From NCBI GenBank assembly GCA_949357655.1, contig CASHTG010000008.1, positions 1,054,001 through 1,118,000 on the forward strand: a DNA stretch of 64,000 nt, written 5' to 3'. Position numbers and translations under genes: made by a program. Source of the DNA: Parascedosporium putredinis. Its lineage: Eukaryota > Ascomycota > Sordariomycetes > Microascales > Microascaceae. Under the pieces are notes generated by a model. It had not been told where the DNA came from. It saw only the letters and a program-made list of their open reading frames with translations, and made no database searches. Positions 12,314 to 25,317 of this stretch are shown here, piece by piece. Every line of letters begins with the position of its first letter. Position 1 is the stretch's first letter.

Positions 12314-14686
12314 ATGTCCCATACGACAGTCCCGATCAAGACAGCCCCCGCAGGAGCCCCTGCGAAGCGGCAGCGACCCAACCAAGCGGATGCCCGCCTC
12401 GTGCGGAGAAAGCGGGCCCACGCGGCCTGTCAATTCTGCCGGGCTCGAAAGGCCAAGTGCGATAATGCAAGCCCAATCTGCGGCTTTTGTCGACATCATG
12501 GGGCAAGATGCATCTATGATGAAGCTCGTGATGACCAAGCGCCCAGAAGCCCGCCGCGGGATTCTCATGAAGATCGGCGGCAGCATCAGGAACTCTTGGG
12601 AAGATTTGATCGGCTTGAGGAGCTATTGAATTCTGCTGCGGCCACTCGGCTAGAGTCCAGACACGGACAAGCTGCGTGTCCCATCTCGCTGGCCTCTCCG
12701 AACTCGATCCTTCGCTCTCCGGCCTGGCAGCCCGAGTCGAACGCATCTACCTCTACCCCACAATCGTCGGAAAACCACTTGAGTAGGGTGCCGTTCTACT
12801 CTCCTTACACAAAGTCCGAGGCCCCCTTGAAGTGGCCAATATTCAAAGATGTCATTCTCCAGAGCGATGCTCGAATAGAGTCCTTTATTCTTGAGCCCCA
12901 GGAGGCAATCATTGAGACGAATGATGCCGCTCATTTGTCTGCTGCTTTTTCGGATTTCAATGGGGACCGAGTATCGTCGAATAAAGGATATATCGAATAT
13001 GGTATCCGGGAAGACTCTTTGGTGCGGCTATGCCAGGCCTTCCTCGCTCACACACATTTGCGCAATCCAATCTTAGAAGATAGCGAGCTCATCTCCTACG
13101 CGAAAGCAGTGACTGAGCATGGGCTTGGATGGGATTCAAAGACGTGCCTTGTCGTGAGTGATGCAGCCTCCCCCTTCCTGTGCTTGTCTAGACTGTTTCC
13201 TTTGCCGTGGCAAATAGAGAAAAATATTCGCGATGGAACAGTGTTGTAGAGAGAACGTTCCCTTTGCTAATATCCAGCCATGTCTTGATTGATCTGCCCC
13301 TTGTAGTTACTTGCCTGCGCTCTAGGTTGCTACGAAACTTCTTGGGTCCCTCCAGAGCCCGACGGCGAATACCCCGATCCGGCGAACCGCGTCGGCGGCG
13401 ATAAGAATCTCGCAGACGCGTATTATACCGCCGCCAAAAAGAGAATGGGCCTGCTTGGAATTTCGCTTCTAGATGTCCAGTGCTATTTTTGGCATCTGTC
13501 TACGAGGGCCATGCCCTACGCCCTCTACAGGCCTGGTTCCATATCAAGCAAGCCTCAGCTCGCTTGCGCGTGCACGTGTCTAAAATGGGATTTGAACCTG
13601 CATGCGAATCAGGGTTTAGTGGGCTTGAACACCGGGTCTATTGGTCCCTTTTCAAAGCTGAGAGGTATCGCCGACCCTGTATCCTTCTCCTGGAGGGGGT
13701 GCGGGTATTCCTTCCCACGAGACCTGGACGAAAGCTAACAACTTGACTTCCACCTTAGCGAACTATTTTCTCAACTGGGTTTAGAGCCGACGGATTTACG
13801 CAGTATCAACTTCCCAGACACACTCCCTACCCCGCCCATCGCAGTCCCCTTCGCGCCCAACAATGACCAGCTGTCAGGGATCCATCCAACGACCAGAGAA
13901 CGTAGTTGGTATTTTTACCTTGCCGTAATCTCTTTGCGAAGGATACTCAATCATGTAATACGCGTGTTCTATCAAAGAGGCGAGGAAGACTGGATCAGGA
14001 ATATAGATGTTATCAGTAGGCAATACCACGAGTCACTCCAACAACTTACCGAATGGTATGACCGTCCAATGCGCCTTCGTCGTTTGGAAATTTCCCCCGT
14101 TACCCTTTGGGAGATATAGGAATACGAGTTAACCATAATCTAGGCGCTCTTGCCTCCCGGCTTCCATTCGCTTCGACGATTACAGTCAGCCCGACAACGA
14201 GCTTGTCTTCCATCTTCGAGGCCACTTCGGAGAGTGGAGCGAATGGATATCCCGTCCATTCCTCTATTACTACCTCCACCATCATCCCGAGGCCCCGTCT
14301 ACACCCGAGATGCTTTCCATAGTTCGGTATGAGGTGGACATCTGCGCGGACATGATCCGGCGGGGTCTTACCCGTACCGTCACGGCCACACGTGGCTTGT
14401 CGTACGTCGATCCTTTCGGTGCGCCCTTGTTCTCCTCGGTGTCGTGCTACGGGATGGCGAGGTTCAAGCCCCGGGAAATTGGAGACAGCTGTTGGAGCTG
14501 GCAGTGGAGTCCCTAAGACGATGGGGAGTGGAGGCGTCGGATCTTGGAAGGATGGCTGTCGTGCTCGAGAGATTATACCGCGGAGTGTGTATGAGACATG
14601 GGAAACTCCCTTGGTGCCTTGATATTGGCCTTTTCCGTTTGCGGTGGAAAGGGGATCTTGTCTCGCAGTGTACTGCATGTGTCTGA
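12314..14686 (+). CDS. Zn2Cys6 transcription factor (fungal-specific domain)
   Basis: Nuclear regulator with a Zn2Cys6 cluster at about residues 40-66 (CQFCRARKAKC, then CGFCRHHGARC), preceded by the basic VRRKRAH. A coiled segment (HQELLGRFDRLEELLNSA) follows. The rest matches fungal-specific transcription factor domain proteins: LGCYETSWVPPEPDGEYPD, then ELFSQLGLEPTDL and VDICADMIRR. Introns are 13154-13306, 13665-13758 and 14056-14143. Two one-base homopolymer gaps break the frame, at T5 13486-13490 (restored YFLASVYEGHALRPLQAWF) and G4 14362-14365 (restored RRGSYPYRHGHTWLVVRRSF). The protein ends LVSQCTACV. Neighbours give no clear clue to targets; a sugar permease lies convergently downstream. 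Confidence 0.86.
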
Positions 14687-14973
14687 ATACATCGGGTAAC
14701 AGTTTTGTGGTATTATGAGTGACACGCACTTCTACATACTGAAACGGAGACGCGTCAAAGATGTTTCCTTTGCAGAAAACAATGACAGCCACGGGACAAC
14801 CTAACCAAGCCATACTACGCTACGACCAGCTATCAAGCCTTCGAGGCCGACTCTCTCAAGCTCGCCGGAGAAACTACATTTCTTTCCTCCTCAATCACGG
14901 CCGCCTTTTCCTCCGCAGCGCGGTGGTCTTCAAAGCCGACACACTCGTAGTCTAATTACCAAGGGGATTAGTA

Positions 14974-16657
14974 CTATTGAACGGGAAATAGGGTCCGGAA
15001 TGCGGCGTTTGGGCTCTTACTCTTCCATTCCCGAGCGGGAAGCTTTGCGTAAAACATCTCATCGATATTCTCAAGAGTTCGGCGGTGCGTTTCCTAACCA
15101 AAAATGGGTTAAACACGATATGCCGAGAAGAGTATTAGCGGGGAGGAAAAAGACGTACTGGTAGGAAGAAGAAGACGAATACAGCGGTTATCAAATTTGA
15201 GGCAGCCCAAATGTATCCCACTAATGACAAGTTAGTCTTGGCAAATCTTCAATGACAAATAATATTAGTGAAGGGGAGACGACGCACCTTTTGCACCAAT
15301 GTTAAGCGCTTCCGGATTGATAAAGTACGGCGTGGTGAGCGCAATAAGGAAATTCGCGATGAAACCGATGCCGTTGCCCAGTCCATAAGTCATAGCTCGG
15401 AGACGGTTGTTGGGGATCTCGCCTGCTACTACAAAGACGGTTGGGCCGGCGGCGGCCGAATAGAAGCACTGATATATAACAATCATAGCGACGATGATCT
15501 TGCCCGAAGTTGGGGTGCCGGGAATTGTGGTCCATACGATGCCAATGACCAACATAAGAACGGACTGCAGCCCGAACCCGCCCATCAACATCGGGCGGCG
15601 ACCGATATATCGGTTCATGAAGACCCCCGATGGCGCCGACAATGGAGAGGGTAGTGACTATGATGGAGTCTATAAAGGCATCTTTCGACCCAGAGACTTG
15701 GAAGAAATATGTCTTATAATTCGCGATGAAGGGAAATCCGGATGCGCCATGCATTGTGCCCGCGGCGATTGTGAGGAGGGTTCGTCTGAGTTCGGCATCG
15801 GAAAACATCAGCCGCATTGCAGCCCACCTGCTAACGCTAAGCTCTCTTTCGACTTCGACTGCGACCTTTATTTGCTTTAGTTCAGCCTCGACTACCTCGC
15901 GCGGATACTGGGAGCCACGAAGGCGGGCTAGATGTGTAATTGCCTCGTCGTCGCGGTTTCGAAGGACGAGCCAACGCGGCGACTCCGGGATACAAAAGGC
16001 GAGAATGAAGCAGAATACGGGGACGCCGTACAGAGTGAAGAGTGGAATCTGGTACGAAAGCCGGCTCTCTAGTGCCTTGGTCCGGTTGTTCACGACAGAA
16101 GCGATGACAGTACCGATACACACGCTGAGCTGCTGGAAACTAATCAAGGCTCCTCGCAGGTGCGAAGGAGCTGCCTCGGAGATGTAGATGTTTGTGAACC
16201 CGAGGAAGAGACCATTTGAAAAACCAAACAAGAGTCGTCCGAAAATGACGGCCCCCTTGTTGGTGGAGACGATCAGAATCGTATTGGCGCCGACGCAGAA
16301 GACAGCAGCGGCCAGGAAATCGCGGCGTCGACCGAGGTAGTGGGCAAATGTTTCCAAGGACAGAGAACCGAGAATGACACCAACGTTCATCATGGCTGTG
16401 ATAGACTGCTGAAAGGAAGGAGCGATACCATAGCCGTTTGGAGCTTTGGGATTCGGGTGGCCGAAAACCTTGAGGAAGCCCTTCATAGCTTGCGCTGAGT
16501 TGATGACACCCAAATCAAGGCCATACTGCAGGGAGGCGAGGGACACCAAGAAACAAATGAGGATGCATCGCCGGTCCTGGCGGAAAGTGGTACGTCCTTC
16601 GCGGATGGGCGAAGCTGTCGAGAGACCCGGATCGGCCCCCTTTGGGGATGAAGACAT
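14974..16657 (-). CDS. MFS sugar transporter (SP family, alpha-glucoside-permease-like)
   Basis: Plasma-membrane proton-coupled sugar symporter by family. Twelve membrane helices are expected. Seen motifs are YLGRRRDF in loop 2-3, ISEAAPSHLRGALISFQQ, PESPRWLVLRNRDDEAI before the central loop, NRYIGRRPM in the second half and ETHRRTLENIDEMF after the last helix, the standard sugar-transporter set. Introns are 15221-15287 and 15094-15158. A one-base gap in the run at 15624-15628 separates IVGAIGG from VFMNRYIGRR. I start at the ATG at 16657 (MSSSPKGADPG); the frame is open further upstream to 16777 but that part looks like leader sequence. The exact substrate cannot be read from sequence. Confidence 0.88.
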
Positions 16658-17954
16658 AGCTTCTAATGAGGAACGATGTGTTTGGCGATGATGGCAATGA
16701 TAAAGAGTAAAAGAATAACAAGACGGCTGGTTTTGTAGAGCGGAAGAGTTTGTGGGTAGAGAGGAAGGACCGAGCATTAATATAATAAAGCTTTTGAGAA
16801 AATGCGTTGATGAGAAGAACTATTCAGCTGGATTGCCATCTAGACCTCCTCTCCGCCATTCTTCTTCTCAAATCACCAAGACAGCGTGTATCGTCGACAT
16901 TTTGAGACGCATTTCCCCAGCGACTTTGAAGTCCACGGACTAGGATATCCGCCTCGCCTGGGGAGCTGTTCAGACATGCCGTGCGGGGTCTGGGGAAAAG
17001 TTCTCGAGCCCTGACTGGATTCCAATTTGGCCGCCTCTTCAAGGGGGTGTGGGGATGCTCGTGGAGGGCCTTGTCTAGTGGCGCTGCGAGGGCAATAATT
17101 GGAGCGCGCCTTTGCCGAATTGGGGTAAGACATGGGGAAAGGGCGGGGAGACACGGAAACACGGGGGTAGGCGGGAAGCGAGCTTCTCGAGGCGATGAGG
17201 TTGGCTCTCAGCCATTTTATCAAACTTGGCTTCCAAAATGTTGACTGCCGAAATTGGGGTTGAACCCTGCGGAATCCGCTGTCACAAGGACTTAAGATGA
17301 TATCACTCATTTATATTTGAGGCAACATTGAAGGCATCTATTGGAAGCATCTCGTGCACTCAGCCATGGCTCTTGTTCCCCGTAGCTGGGCTAGGCTTGG
17401 CTAGCTAAGTTGCTAAGACTAACTAGCTGGACAAGCTAGGCTCTTGCTTATGGACCCGATTTGTGGCTTGAGGACAAACGGGGAGAGACGGAAGCAGGCG
17501 GGGAACCGCACGAGGGAAATGTCACGGCACACACCAACACCATTCACTTTCCACAGCTACCACATACATCAACTGGTACATTGTTGACAACGCCTGTTGA
17601 TGTCAAGATGCGTTCAAGCTGGGGTACGCGCTTTTGCCAAGGGGAGACACGGCTAGACAACCTCCACTCTACACCTTTACTCCACAACACATCCTACGAG
17701 GTCTCGGTGTCATTCATGCGAGATCTCGGCGGCCTAGTTGATTACTTTTCTCCCTTTTAAAAGCTTCTCGTTCTCTTCCAGAGAAGGACTCTTTTCCTAT
17801 CCTTGTCCGGCGCTCATCTTCTCTGTCAAAATATCCGTGTATTTTATTATTTTTCATTTTATTGGCACTCCCTCGCTTCCACGAGGAAATCTCAAAGAAC
17901 GGAGAGATAGAGAGAACGAGAAATCAGGCAATCAAAGCACAAGATACAGCAGAA
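16658..17954. other. Divergent intergenic region between permease and arylsulfatase
   Basis: No gene is recognised in this 1.3-kb stretch. Short repeats of AGCTAGGCT/GGCTAGCT type cluster around 17390-17440. The last 200 bp is an AT/CT-rich leader for the arylsulfatase. Confidence 0.55.
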
Positions 17955-19740
17955 ATGCCGTCCCAAAAGGATCCTCGTCCCAATATTCTCGTCATCGTTG
18001 CCGACGACCTCGGCTTTACCGACCCAGGATGCTTTGGAGGCGAGATCAACACGCCTAATATCGACAAGCTAGGCAATAGTGGTGTACGCTTCAGCGACTT
18101 CCAAGCCTCCCCTGCTTGCTCGCCCTCGCGCTCTATGCTCATGACAGGGACGAGCGCGCATCTGGCGGGTCTCGGTACCATCCCCGAGTTCCACCAGGGG
18201 AAGTACCAGATCCCGGAACTCAAGGACCAGCCAGGCTACCTGGGCCATCTCAGTAATAAGTCGGTTACGATCTCGCATGTCTCTACCACATTAGGTCTGT
18301 CGTTCTCATGTTCTAACTGTGCTGCCTTCTACCACTAGTGTTGTCACAATCCCAGAACTCCTTCGCGATGCAGGTTATTACAATATCATGGCTGGCAAGT
18401 GGCACCTAGGGTCGACGAAAGAGCATTCTCCAAAGGCCCGCGGTTTCGAAAAGTCCTTCACCATGCTTCTCGGCGGCGGTAACCATCACGGTTGGCAGCC
18501 TGAGCTCATGCCCGAGGACTATCCATTCGCGGCGCTACTCCGTGGCGGCGTCACGGGCATGTATCTCGACGAGAATGAGTGGGTGGATGAGCTCCCCAGT
18601 GATTACTTCTCATCCGACTATTTTACGACCCGTCTCCTCACCTACCTCGAAGAGAAACCGGCGGAAAAGCCCTTCTTTGCATATCTTCCTTTTCAGGCGC
18701 CTCACTTTCCGCTGCAGGCGCCCAGGGAGTATATCGATCGATACAAAGGACGGTACGATGAGGGACCGGAACGTGTCCGGGAGCAGCGTATTGAGAGGCT
18801 GCGAGATCTAGGCTTCATCCTCGAGACATGAAGCCATCTGACTTCTACCAGTATCCACACCGAATGTCGAATCGCCCGTGGGAACAAAGGGACGAAACAG
18901 CTCGGAAGAGATCAGCACGGAAGATGGAAGTATTCGCCGCCATGGTTGAGAACATGGATCACAACATCGGTCGGGTGTTAGACCATCTCGAGGCTACAGG
19001 CCAGCGTGAAAACACCATCATATTCTTTCTCTCGGATAACGGGGCCGAGGGCACTCAGCTAGAGGCAGCCCCGGCAAACCGGAATGTGATACCTACGATG
19101 AAGAAGTATTTTGATAATTCTCTTGAGAACCTAGGTATGCCGAATTCGTATTGTTGGTATGGAAATCGATGGGCGCAGGTTGGGACAGCTCCAAGCAAGC
19201 TCTGGAAGTTCTTCACGCATCAAGGGGGATTCGAGTTTGCTCCCTTGTTGATTACCCCGGTTGGGCGCGGCGAGGTATTGTAAGCCACCAGTACTGCACA
19301 ATTATGGATATTCTACCGACGATTCTCGAGCTTGCGGGGCAAGCCACCCCGGCTCCGAGTACCAAGGCAAAAATGTCCAGGAAATGCTGGGGAAGAGCTG
19401 GAATAGCTATATGATGGGTGAGTCCGAGTCCATTCACGACGAAGACACCATCACTGGTTGGGAGTTTCTCGGTCGTCAGGCCCTACGAAAGGGAACTTGG
19501 AAGATTGTTCGTTTACCGAAACCGTGGGGCACAGGGGAATGGGAGATGTTCAACTTGGCCGAGGATCTAGCGGAGGATATCAACTTGAGAGATGCGTATC
19601 CTGAGAGGTTTGTTGAGATGCTTGGGCACTGGACAGAGTATGCCAAGAAACATGGGGTGGTCGATATCAAAACTGTCGAGACCGCCTACGCACTCCAGGA
19701 GGAAGAGTGGACAGAGAGCGACCTGGAAGACATCTACTAG
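17955..19740 (+). CDS. Arylsulfatase (sulfatase family S1, AtsA-like)
   Basis: Hydrolyses sulfate esters. The N-terminus is PNILVIVADDLGFTDPGCFG, with the paired aspartates that bind the metal ion. The formylglycine-type motif is canonical (ACSPSRSMLMTG, CxPSR), followed by GTSAHLAGLG, which is typical of the AtsA group. GKWHLG, APHFPLQAP and FLSDNGAEGT supply further active-site residues. The C-terminal subdomain ends TESDLEDIY. An intron lies in about 18264-18340 but its phase does not close cleanly. Three one-base homopolymer gaps break the frame: CC at 18819-18820, G5 at 19224-19228 and G4 at 19336-19339. I choose the ATG at 17955 (MPSQKDPRPN); an upstream in-frame start at 17862 is possible. 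No signal peptide is seen, suggesting an intracellular enzyme. Confidence 0.88.
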
Positions 19741-20646
19741 TTTGAGTGCTATCAATATTTAAACCGAGCCTTACTTGTTCGATCTACACCGAATTTTACG
19801 TGGCTTAGCGTGCTTGGGTTCTCTCAAGAATCGCCTGTCTCCCGGTAGTGATGCTATTGCTATGAGGATATATAAGTTGGTGTGTAGGATCTAGCGCAGC
19901 TTCAAACTATCAAGACAAACGCATTTTCAGTTTGTAATTCCTTAAAGCCGGACAATGTAGCTCTCGCGAACCAGACTTTACCGACGGCTACGTGGCGTGG
20001 CGACGGCTGCAAAGAGCGCTGGGTTCCTGCAGGTTCTTCCCACGGGGATGGATGGTATTTAGGCGTCAGGCTTCGACCCACCCGGAACGAGACACCGTGA
20101 ATGCATCGCCAAGCGCACTCATGTGAAAGAAATATCCCCCTCTGCTTCCATGATAATCATTGTATAAACCCTCTGCTGGGAATTGGGCATGAACAGCAAC
20201 TCAATACGACGTTCTCGATAGTGTTGGAAATCTGGGCTCCCATCCCGGGGAATTCTTACAGGGTCCTTCTCTGCCGCGACGAAGAGAAACCCTCGTGGCC
20301 TCAGGAAGGGTTGCTGAACAGCTGAGATGTTGCTCTCTCGTCGCGCGTCCTTCGGATTTCGGACGACGCTAGCGGCTCTCGCTCGAGAACGGGACGGCGG
20401 GGCATTGACTCCTGCGGTTCTCAAATTGGCGCGGGTGGATCCCGACGTCTCCTTGGAGATTGCATCGTGACATCATGGGAGATTATTTTCCATTTTAGCG
20501 CATCCTGGACGGGCCTTGTAAGGTTGCAAAATACTAGATTACTGATCTATCCCAGCAGCCACGATCCCCGCTTCCCCGGATCCGGAATCTCGGGGTCGGG
20601 TGCATGGAGGAATGCCTAGTCAGACGGTTAACCTAAACCTACCCTA

Positions 20647-20664
20647 GCCGGCAACGTTGCCGGC
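20647..20664. promoter_or_regulatory. 18-bp perfect palindrome, CCG-N10-CGG type candidate operator
   Basis: The stretch GCCGGCAACGTTGCCGGC equals its own reverse complement. It contains CCG and CGG triplets separated by 10 bases, a layout that Zn2Cys6 dimers can bind. It lies 222 bp upstream of the DUF1254 protein start. Binding is inference. Confidence 0.45.
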
Positions 20665-20796
20665 CACGCTCATCTTGGTGATGCCGATGCCGAACAAGCT
20701 TCTAGCTTCTCCGCATTACCCCGGATGGACCCCAATTTCCCCACGCGGCAAAGGAAGAATAGGAAGCTTCAAGCTCAAGACATTGGTGGATCTATC

Positions 20797-20803
20797 TATA
20801 AAA
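20797..20803 (+). promoter_or_regulatory. TATA box of the DUF1254/DUF1214 gene
   Basis: TATAAAA lies 83 bp before the ATG at 20886. Confidence 0.6.
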
Positions 20804-20885
20804 TAGAGCAGGTTCTACTCCCAGAGTCAATGGATCTTTGTCTTCTCCACTGCACAGCGTTGCGCATTCGAACGGAACTGTAACC

Positions 20886-22464
20886 ATGAAGGTCAGCCAA
20901 GTTATCAAGAGCGCACTTACCGCCGCCGCCCTCCTACAGAGCTCCGTTATGGCTGCTGAATGTGCGACGGTCGACTGTTCGCAGCGGGCATTGACTTTTG
21001 CGTTCACTGTAAGTTGGTCCAATCTCTGACGGCTTTCTGCCTGATTGGCGTGGGAAACTAATTGTATAAAGTATGGCTACCCGATTTATCCCTACGGGCT
21101 GGCCGTTCGAGGTACCGACAACGCCACCACCAACACTCTCTTCCATCAAAGAGACCTTGCCACGGCGGCGAATACTTGGCTGGTGCGGCCGAATGCCGAC
21201 ACGGTATACTCTCGCGTGTTCCTCGACGTCTCCAACAATGATTTGGAAATTACCATCCCAGAGTTTGGAGATCGGTACTGGATCTGGCCCTTCTATGACT
21301 TGTGAGTCTCAACGATCTTATCTCTCTGAGTGATTGCCGCCTGTCCTTTCACTAACACAACGGACTTGATAGCTATGGTAACAATGTTGCCAACATCGGA
21401 GCCATCAACGGCAATCCTGCTGGAAAATACCTCGTCACCTTCAACAAGGACAACTGGGGCGTTCAAACGGAGAATGTAGCTGCTCCCTACAAGGCGTATA
21501 TCAACCTCCCTACTGCCTACGCCTTGACTCTGGCAAGAATCCTCGTCGAGGCCAACTCGGACGACATCGACGCGGTGCGCAAGCTCCAAGACGGATTTGG
21601 CATTGAGGAGATTAAGCGCCGCCCCGGTCGCTGCAAGTCGAGCGTCGTGGCCCCCAAGCTAGACCTCAGCATCTTCAGCAACCCCGAATACATGCCCGGG
21701 GAGGTGAATTCGATAGAGCAATCGGTCCTCAAGCTTACCGCCAAGTTTGCCAAGTATAACCCGCCCATTGTTCCGGGAGATCGGGCTTGGATTGCGCAGC
21801 TACTCGAGCAGGCCGGCATCCAGGATGGGGTATTCACTCAAGCAGCAGGTACCGACCTCACCGAAGCGTCTCGCGCTGCCAATACCTCAGCTTCCGCTCT
21901 CCTCAGCCAGCCCGGATTTCTCATCAATGTCGGCGGCAATTGACGGTCAAGAACCCGGACATCATTGGCGAGTACGGTAGCTATTACCAAGCTCGTGCCC
22001 AAATTGCCGGAGTGGGATACCTGGCCCTCGTCCGGGACGAAGTCCTTTACCCAAGCCTTGAATATGGCAAGAACAGCAACTTTGAAGCCAACCAAGCCAT
22101 CATGATGACATTCCGTAGCAAGCCCAAGGTCCGCAAGAATGGTTTCTGGAGCCTTACTGCGTATGACGGCAAGGGCTACCTTATCCCCAATGACCTGAAC
22201 AGGGCCTCGCTGGGCGACCGTAGCGCTCTCACGTTCCCCGACGGAACGCCCCTTTCAGACGACTCGGAGGATGGGACATTCCAGATCCTAGCCCAGCCTG
22301 CGGATAACCCTCCGCCTGCCAACTGGACCAGTAACTGGATTCCCACTCCTGCGGGTGGTGGTGTCGTCTCGCTAAGCCTTCGTCTCTATGGTGCTGAACT
22401 GGAGATGAGCGATGGCACGTGGGTTTACCCGGACGTGAAGGTAATTGATGCCATCACTGAATAA
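20886..22464 (+). CDS. Secreted DUF1254/DUF1214-domain protein
   Basis: A secreted protein of the DUF1254-DUF1214 type (VPA0450-like fold), found in bacteria and fungi and without an assigned reaction. A signal peptide (MKVSQVIKSALTAAALLQ...MA) is followed by YGYPIYPYG and LVRPNADTVYSRVFLDVSNN, the DUF1254 hallmark. Then come GDRYWIWPFYDFYGNN and, in the C-terminal DUF1214 part, RKNGFWSLTAYDGKGYLIPN and NWIPTPAGGGVVSLSLRLYG. Introns are 21009-21071 and 21302-21372. One base is missing near 21938-21941, where GGN-stop in one frame continues as LTVKNPDIIGEYG in the next. The stop at 22464 follows KVIDAITE. Confidence 0.87.
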
Positions 22465-23891
22465 GTATCCAAATTAAAGTCTTAATTGTAATAGAAACTC
22501 TATCAGATATATTCACATCAATAGAAGCTGTAATACTCAATGAGCACGCTAGTGTCTAGATGGCCTGTCTAGATGGCCTGTCTAGATGGCCTCCACCAGT
22601 GATGTTCATGGAAGCGAACCCGGATCCTATCCATCTGCCGCTTACCACAAAGGAACCTCCTCACAATATATGTAAATCTCATGTCCAGCTTCTCTCGTTA
22701 AGGACCCGTAAAGGCAACTCTGGTAGATCAATGATGCTTTAGACATTGGCCATTAGGACTTTCCTAAGCCAAGTATGAAATGTTTAGTATATTTTAAAAG
22801 TAGTAAAATTCACCCTGTTCCTAAAGCAAACGGAATTCCGGTTCAGCCATCGATCCTCAAGCCAATCTAGCCCATCATACCTCGATACGGATACCCTCAA
22901 TTGCTTGCACGTGGTTCATTGATCGGTAGTAAGCTCGACGACTGTATTGACCTATCGCCCATACAATTTGCAACGCTATTTAGATGTGTATATGCAACAA
23001 TAGAACCCCCCCGGCGCGCCTCCTTCTGTGGTTTTACAAGAAGCAAAGAGGCTCACTCTTCAAACCGCTGAGCTCGGCGTGAAAACGCCCATGTAGCAAG
23101 GCAAGGCCACGCGCTAGTAGCACCCGTACCCACCGGAGCTTGTTGGCGCAGGATATCAATGCTCTTGGATCTTAAAAGGACGGGGAACGCTGCCTTGTCC
23201 ATTTTTGATCCAACAGATCTTGGACCAGCCCCTGAGCCACCACTTGCTGTCTTTCCGAAGCTGGGAAAGAATTGGGCTTCCCATGCTAGCTTCCATCAAG
23301 AGGATTGCCCCGCCCATCATAATGGCGTGCCGTGCTCGGCAGGATCCGGAGTGGGGGATGAGCATTGTGACAACCTTCGTGACCAGTCTGAAACTCCCAG
23401 CTTCCGGAGCGTCGCACGGAAATAATCCCACATGGTCGGGCACGAGAGAACAAGAAATCCCGACGAGCCAGTGAATGGCGTTCCGATACACCCACTCGAC
23501 AACAATCGACTAGCAGAGCCTGCATTCCAGGTCGTGATCCTTACCGACACGAAAGGGGAAGAAGAAAAAACAATAAAGAAAAAGACTAGAAATTCTTTGG
23601 ATTCCCCGACTTAATAGGGCCGGTTCAAGGGGCTCCGAAAGCTGAAACCACGCTATGTGCAAGCTTGTTTGGCAACCCGGTTCGTGGCACATGTCCGAGC
23701 GGAGATCCAGGTCGTGATCCCTGTCGGGAAATGCTGGCACATGGCCCGCCACCCCGCTCACGGCTCACATCTGGGGATCATGTCGTTCGTCCCTGCGGCG
23801 CTGATCATCCGACTTTTCTTTCTTGCTGTTTAGCTTTTGTCTGTTGTTTTCCCCTTCACTGACAAATGCAACAGCCTCATCAACAGCAAAG
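22465..23891. other. Intergenic region, no gene seen
   Basis: A 1.4-kb stretch. The left part holds a 13-bp tandem repeat (22555-22592). The rest has short frames only; the right end is a pyrimidine-rich leader of the next gene. Confidence 0.6.
22555..22592. repeat. 13-bp tandem repeat, three copies
   Basis: The unit TCTAGATGGCCTG is repeated exactly at 22555 and 22568, with a third copy at 22581 lacking only its last base. It lies 90 bp after the stop of the DUF1254 gene. Confidence 0.9.
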
Positions 23892-25317
23892 ATGGTGATG
23901 AAGACGCCCATCTTCAATCCCCGTCGCAGCACGGCTATCTTGCTGTGGACATTTGTCTCGCTGGTATCGGCGCAAGCGGGTGGAGTGGTGTTCAGCGGCT
24001 TTCCAAAGCCTCCCATATTTCCCACCGGGGTCAATTCAAACGACGCATCGACAGTGACGCTGACTGGATCAGATGCCTCGTCCGACTTTACAGAAATTCG
24101 CATCCTCGGCGCCGTGTCTGGTTCGAGCACCGTTCTAGGAACATGGACACCGGACAGTCCAGAGTCAGATTCAAGCGCGTTGCCCATCACGCTCGAAGGT
24201 GTGCCCACCACGCCGCGCTCAAGCTATTCTAAGCTAACACGCAGTTGTAGTCTCCGACCAGCATACCCCAGGGCAACCCGCTATCGCTAGGGTGAAGATA
24301 TCGTTCCGACCGTTTGATTCATTTTGGAACGATCTCATGACTATAGAAGCAACCATGGGCCCATTGGCTGGCGAGGGTGTCTTTTCAACTTCGAGTTTTG
24401 CCTTCGTCATCACGACTCAAGGGTTTCGTGATTTCCCCGCCATTATTCAACGCCAGCAGGCCGCAAACAGCGTCCCGGTTTTAAGTACGAGCGTCCTTCC
24501 TAGACCGACCTTGGTCGTACCACCATTAGATCAAACGTCATCGAGCACCTCACTATCTGCGACCGATATCCAGACCGTGCCAACGACTAGAGATGGCCAA
24601 ACCACTTCACAAATAGTAGAAGAAACGGCCGTGATCCTTGTACCACCACCGCCAGCGTCACCAACTGCGATAGCAAATCCCGACCCAAGTCCCGAGGAAG
24701 GAATCACCAAGCCGGCAGAAAACGCAGATATCTCGGGGCTGACTCCTGGCGCCAAGATCGGCATAGCGCTGGGGGTTCTTATCGGCAACGCATTCATCAT
24801 TGGTAGTTTGGCGTACCTCTGTGCCAGAAAGGGCTTTGTGATTTCAATACCACTTCTCGGTCCTCGCAAGAAGCCGTCAGCTACCGAAAAGGGAGGGGAA
24901 TATGGGACGAAGTCGCTGCCGCACGTGTATGCTTCCGAGATGGATGGGGTTGCGCCGGCGGTAGAGCTTGAGGCCCAGAGAGGACCGTTCGAACTAGAAG
25001 CCCGGACTAGCTTCTATCGTAGATCACTTGCGGTGGTAAGATCAGCGAGTAGACGCATACGATCCACGGCTACGTCCGTTACGGGTGACCGGAGGAGCTT
25101 CGATGCCGATACTCTCACAATATATAGCAGCAGCACGACGACAAGGCCTAGCATGGAAAGCAGAGGACTTCCGCTTCCCACACCATCTGACTATAGCGGA
25201 AAAGAGCGAAGATTCACGTTTGGGGCGGCTCCTGGGCAGCTTGACGATCAGTCAGAGACGTCGAGTGCCGGGAGCCAGGGCCAAACCCCGAGGCCCATTT
25301 CTCAAGCATTAACATAA
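23892..25317 (+). CDS. Single-pass type I membrane protein with Ser/Thr-rich ectodomain
   Basis: Not assigned to a named family. A signal peptide (hydrophobic core AILLWTFVSLVSAQA) is followed by an ectodomain of about 240 residues, with VVSDQHTPGQPAIARVKISF after an intron (24199-24244, 46 bp, no frame break). A Ser/Thr/Pro-rich stalk leads to one membrane helix (IGIALGVLIGNAFIIGSLAY) and then a cytoplasmic tail rich in Ser and Arg. The layout is like fungal wall-sensor or mid2-like proteins, but I see no cysteine-rich WSC domain. Function is therefore unknown; a surface sensor is a guess. Confidence 0.72.

Larger units (their letters stand above)
19741..20885. other. Intergenic region with promoter of the DUF1254 gene
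   Basis: No gene is recognised. It contains an 18-bp perfect palindrome at 20647-20664, several CGG/CCG-rich short elements around 20570-20600, and a TATA box at 20797-20803. Confidence 0.6.

Noticed and set aside
15494..16187. Plus-strand frames opposite the first MFS permease
   Set aside because: Antisense to well-conserved sugar-transporter motifs.
22555..22592. 13-bp tandem repeat as a CRISPR-like or regulatory array
   Set aside because: Only three adjacent copies without spacers, in a fungal 3' flank; a simple minisatellite.
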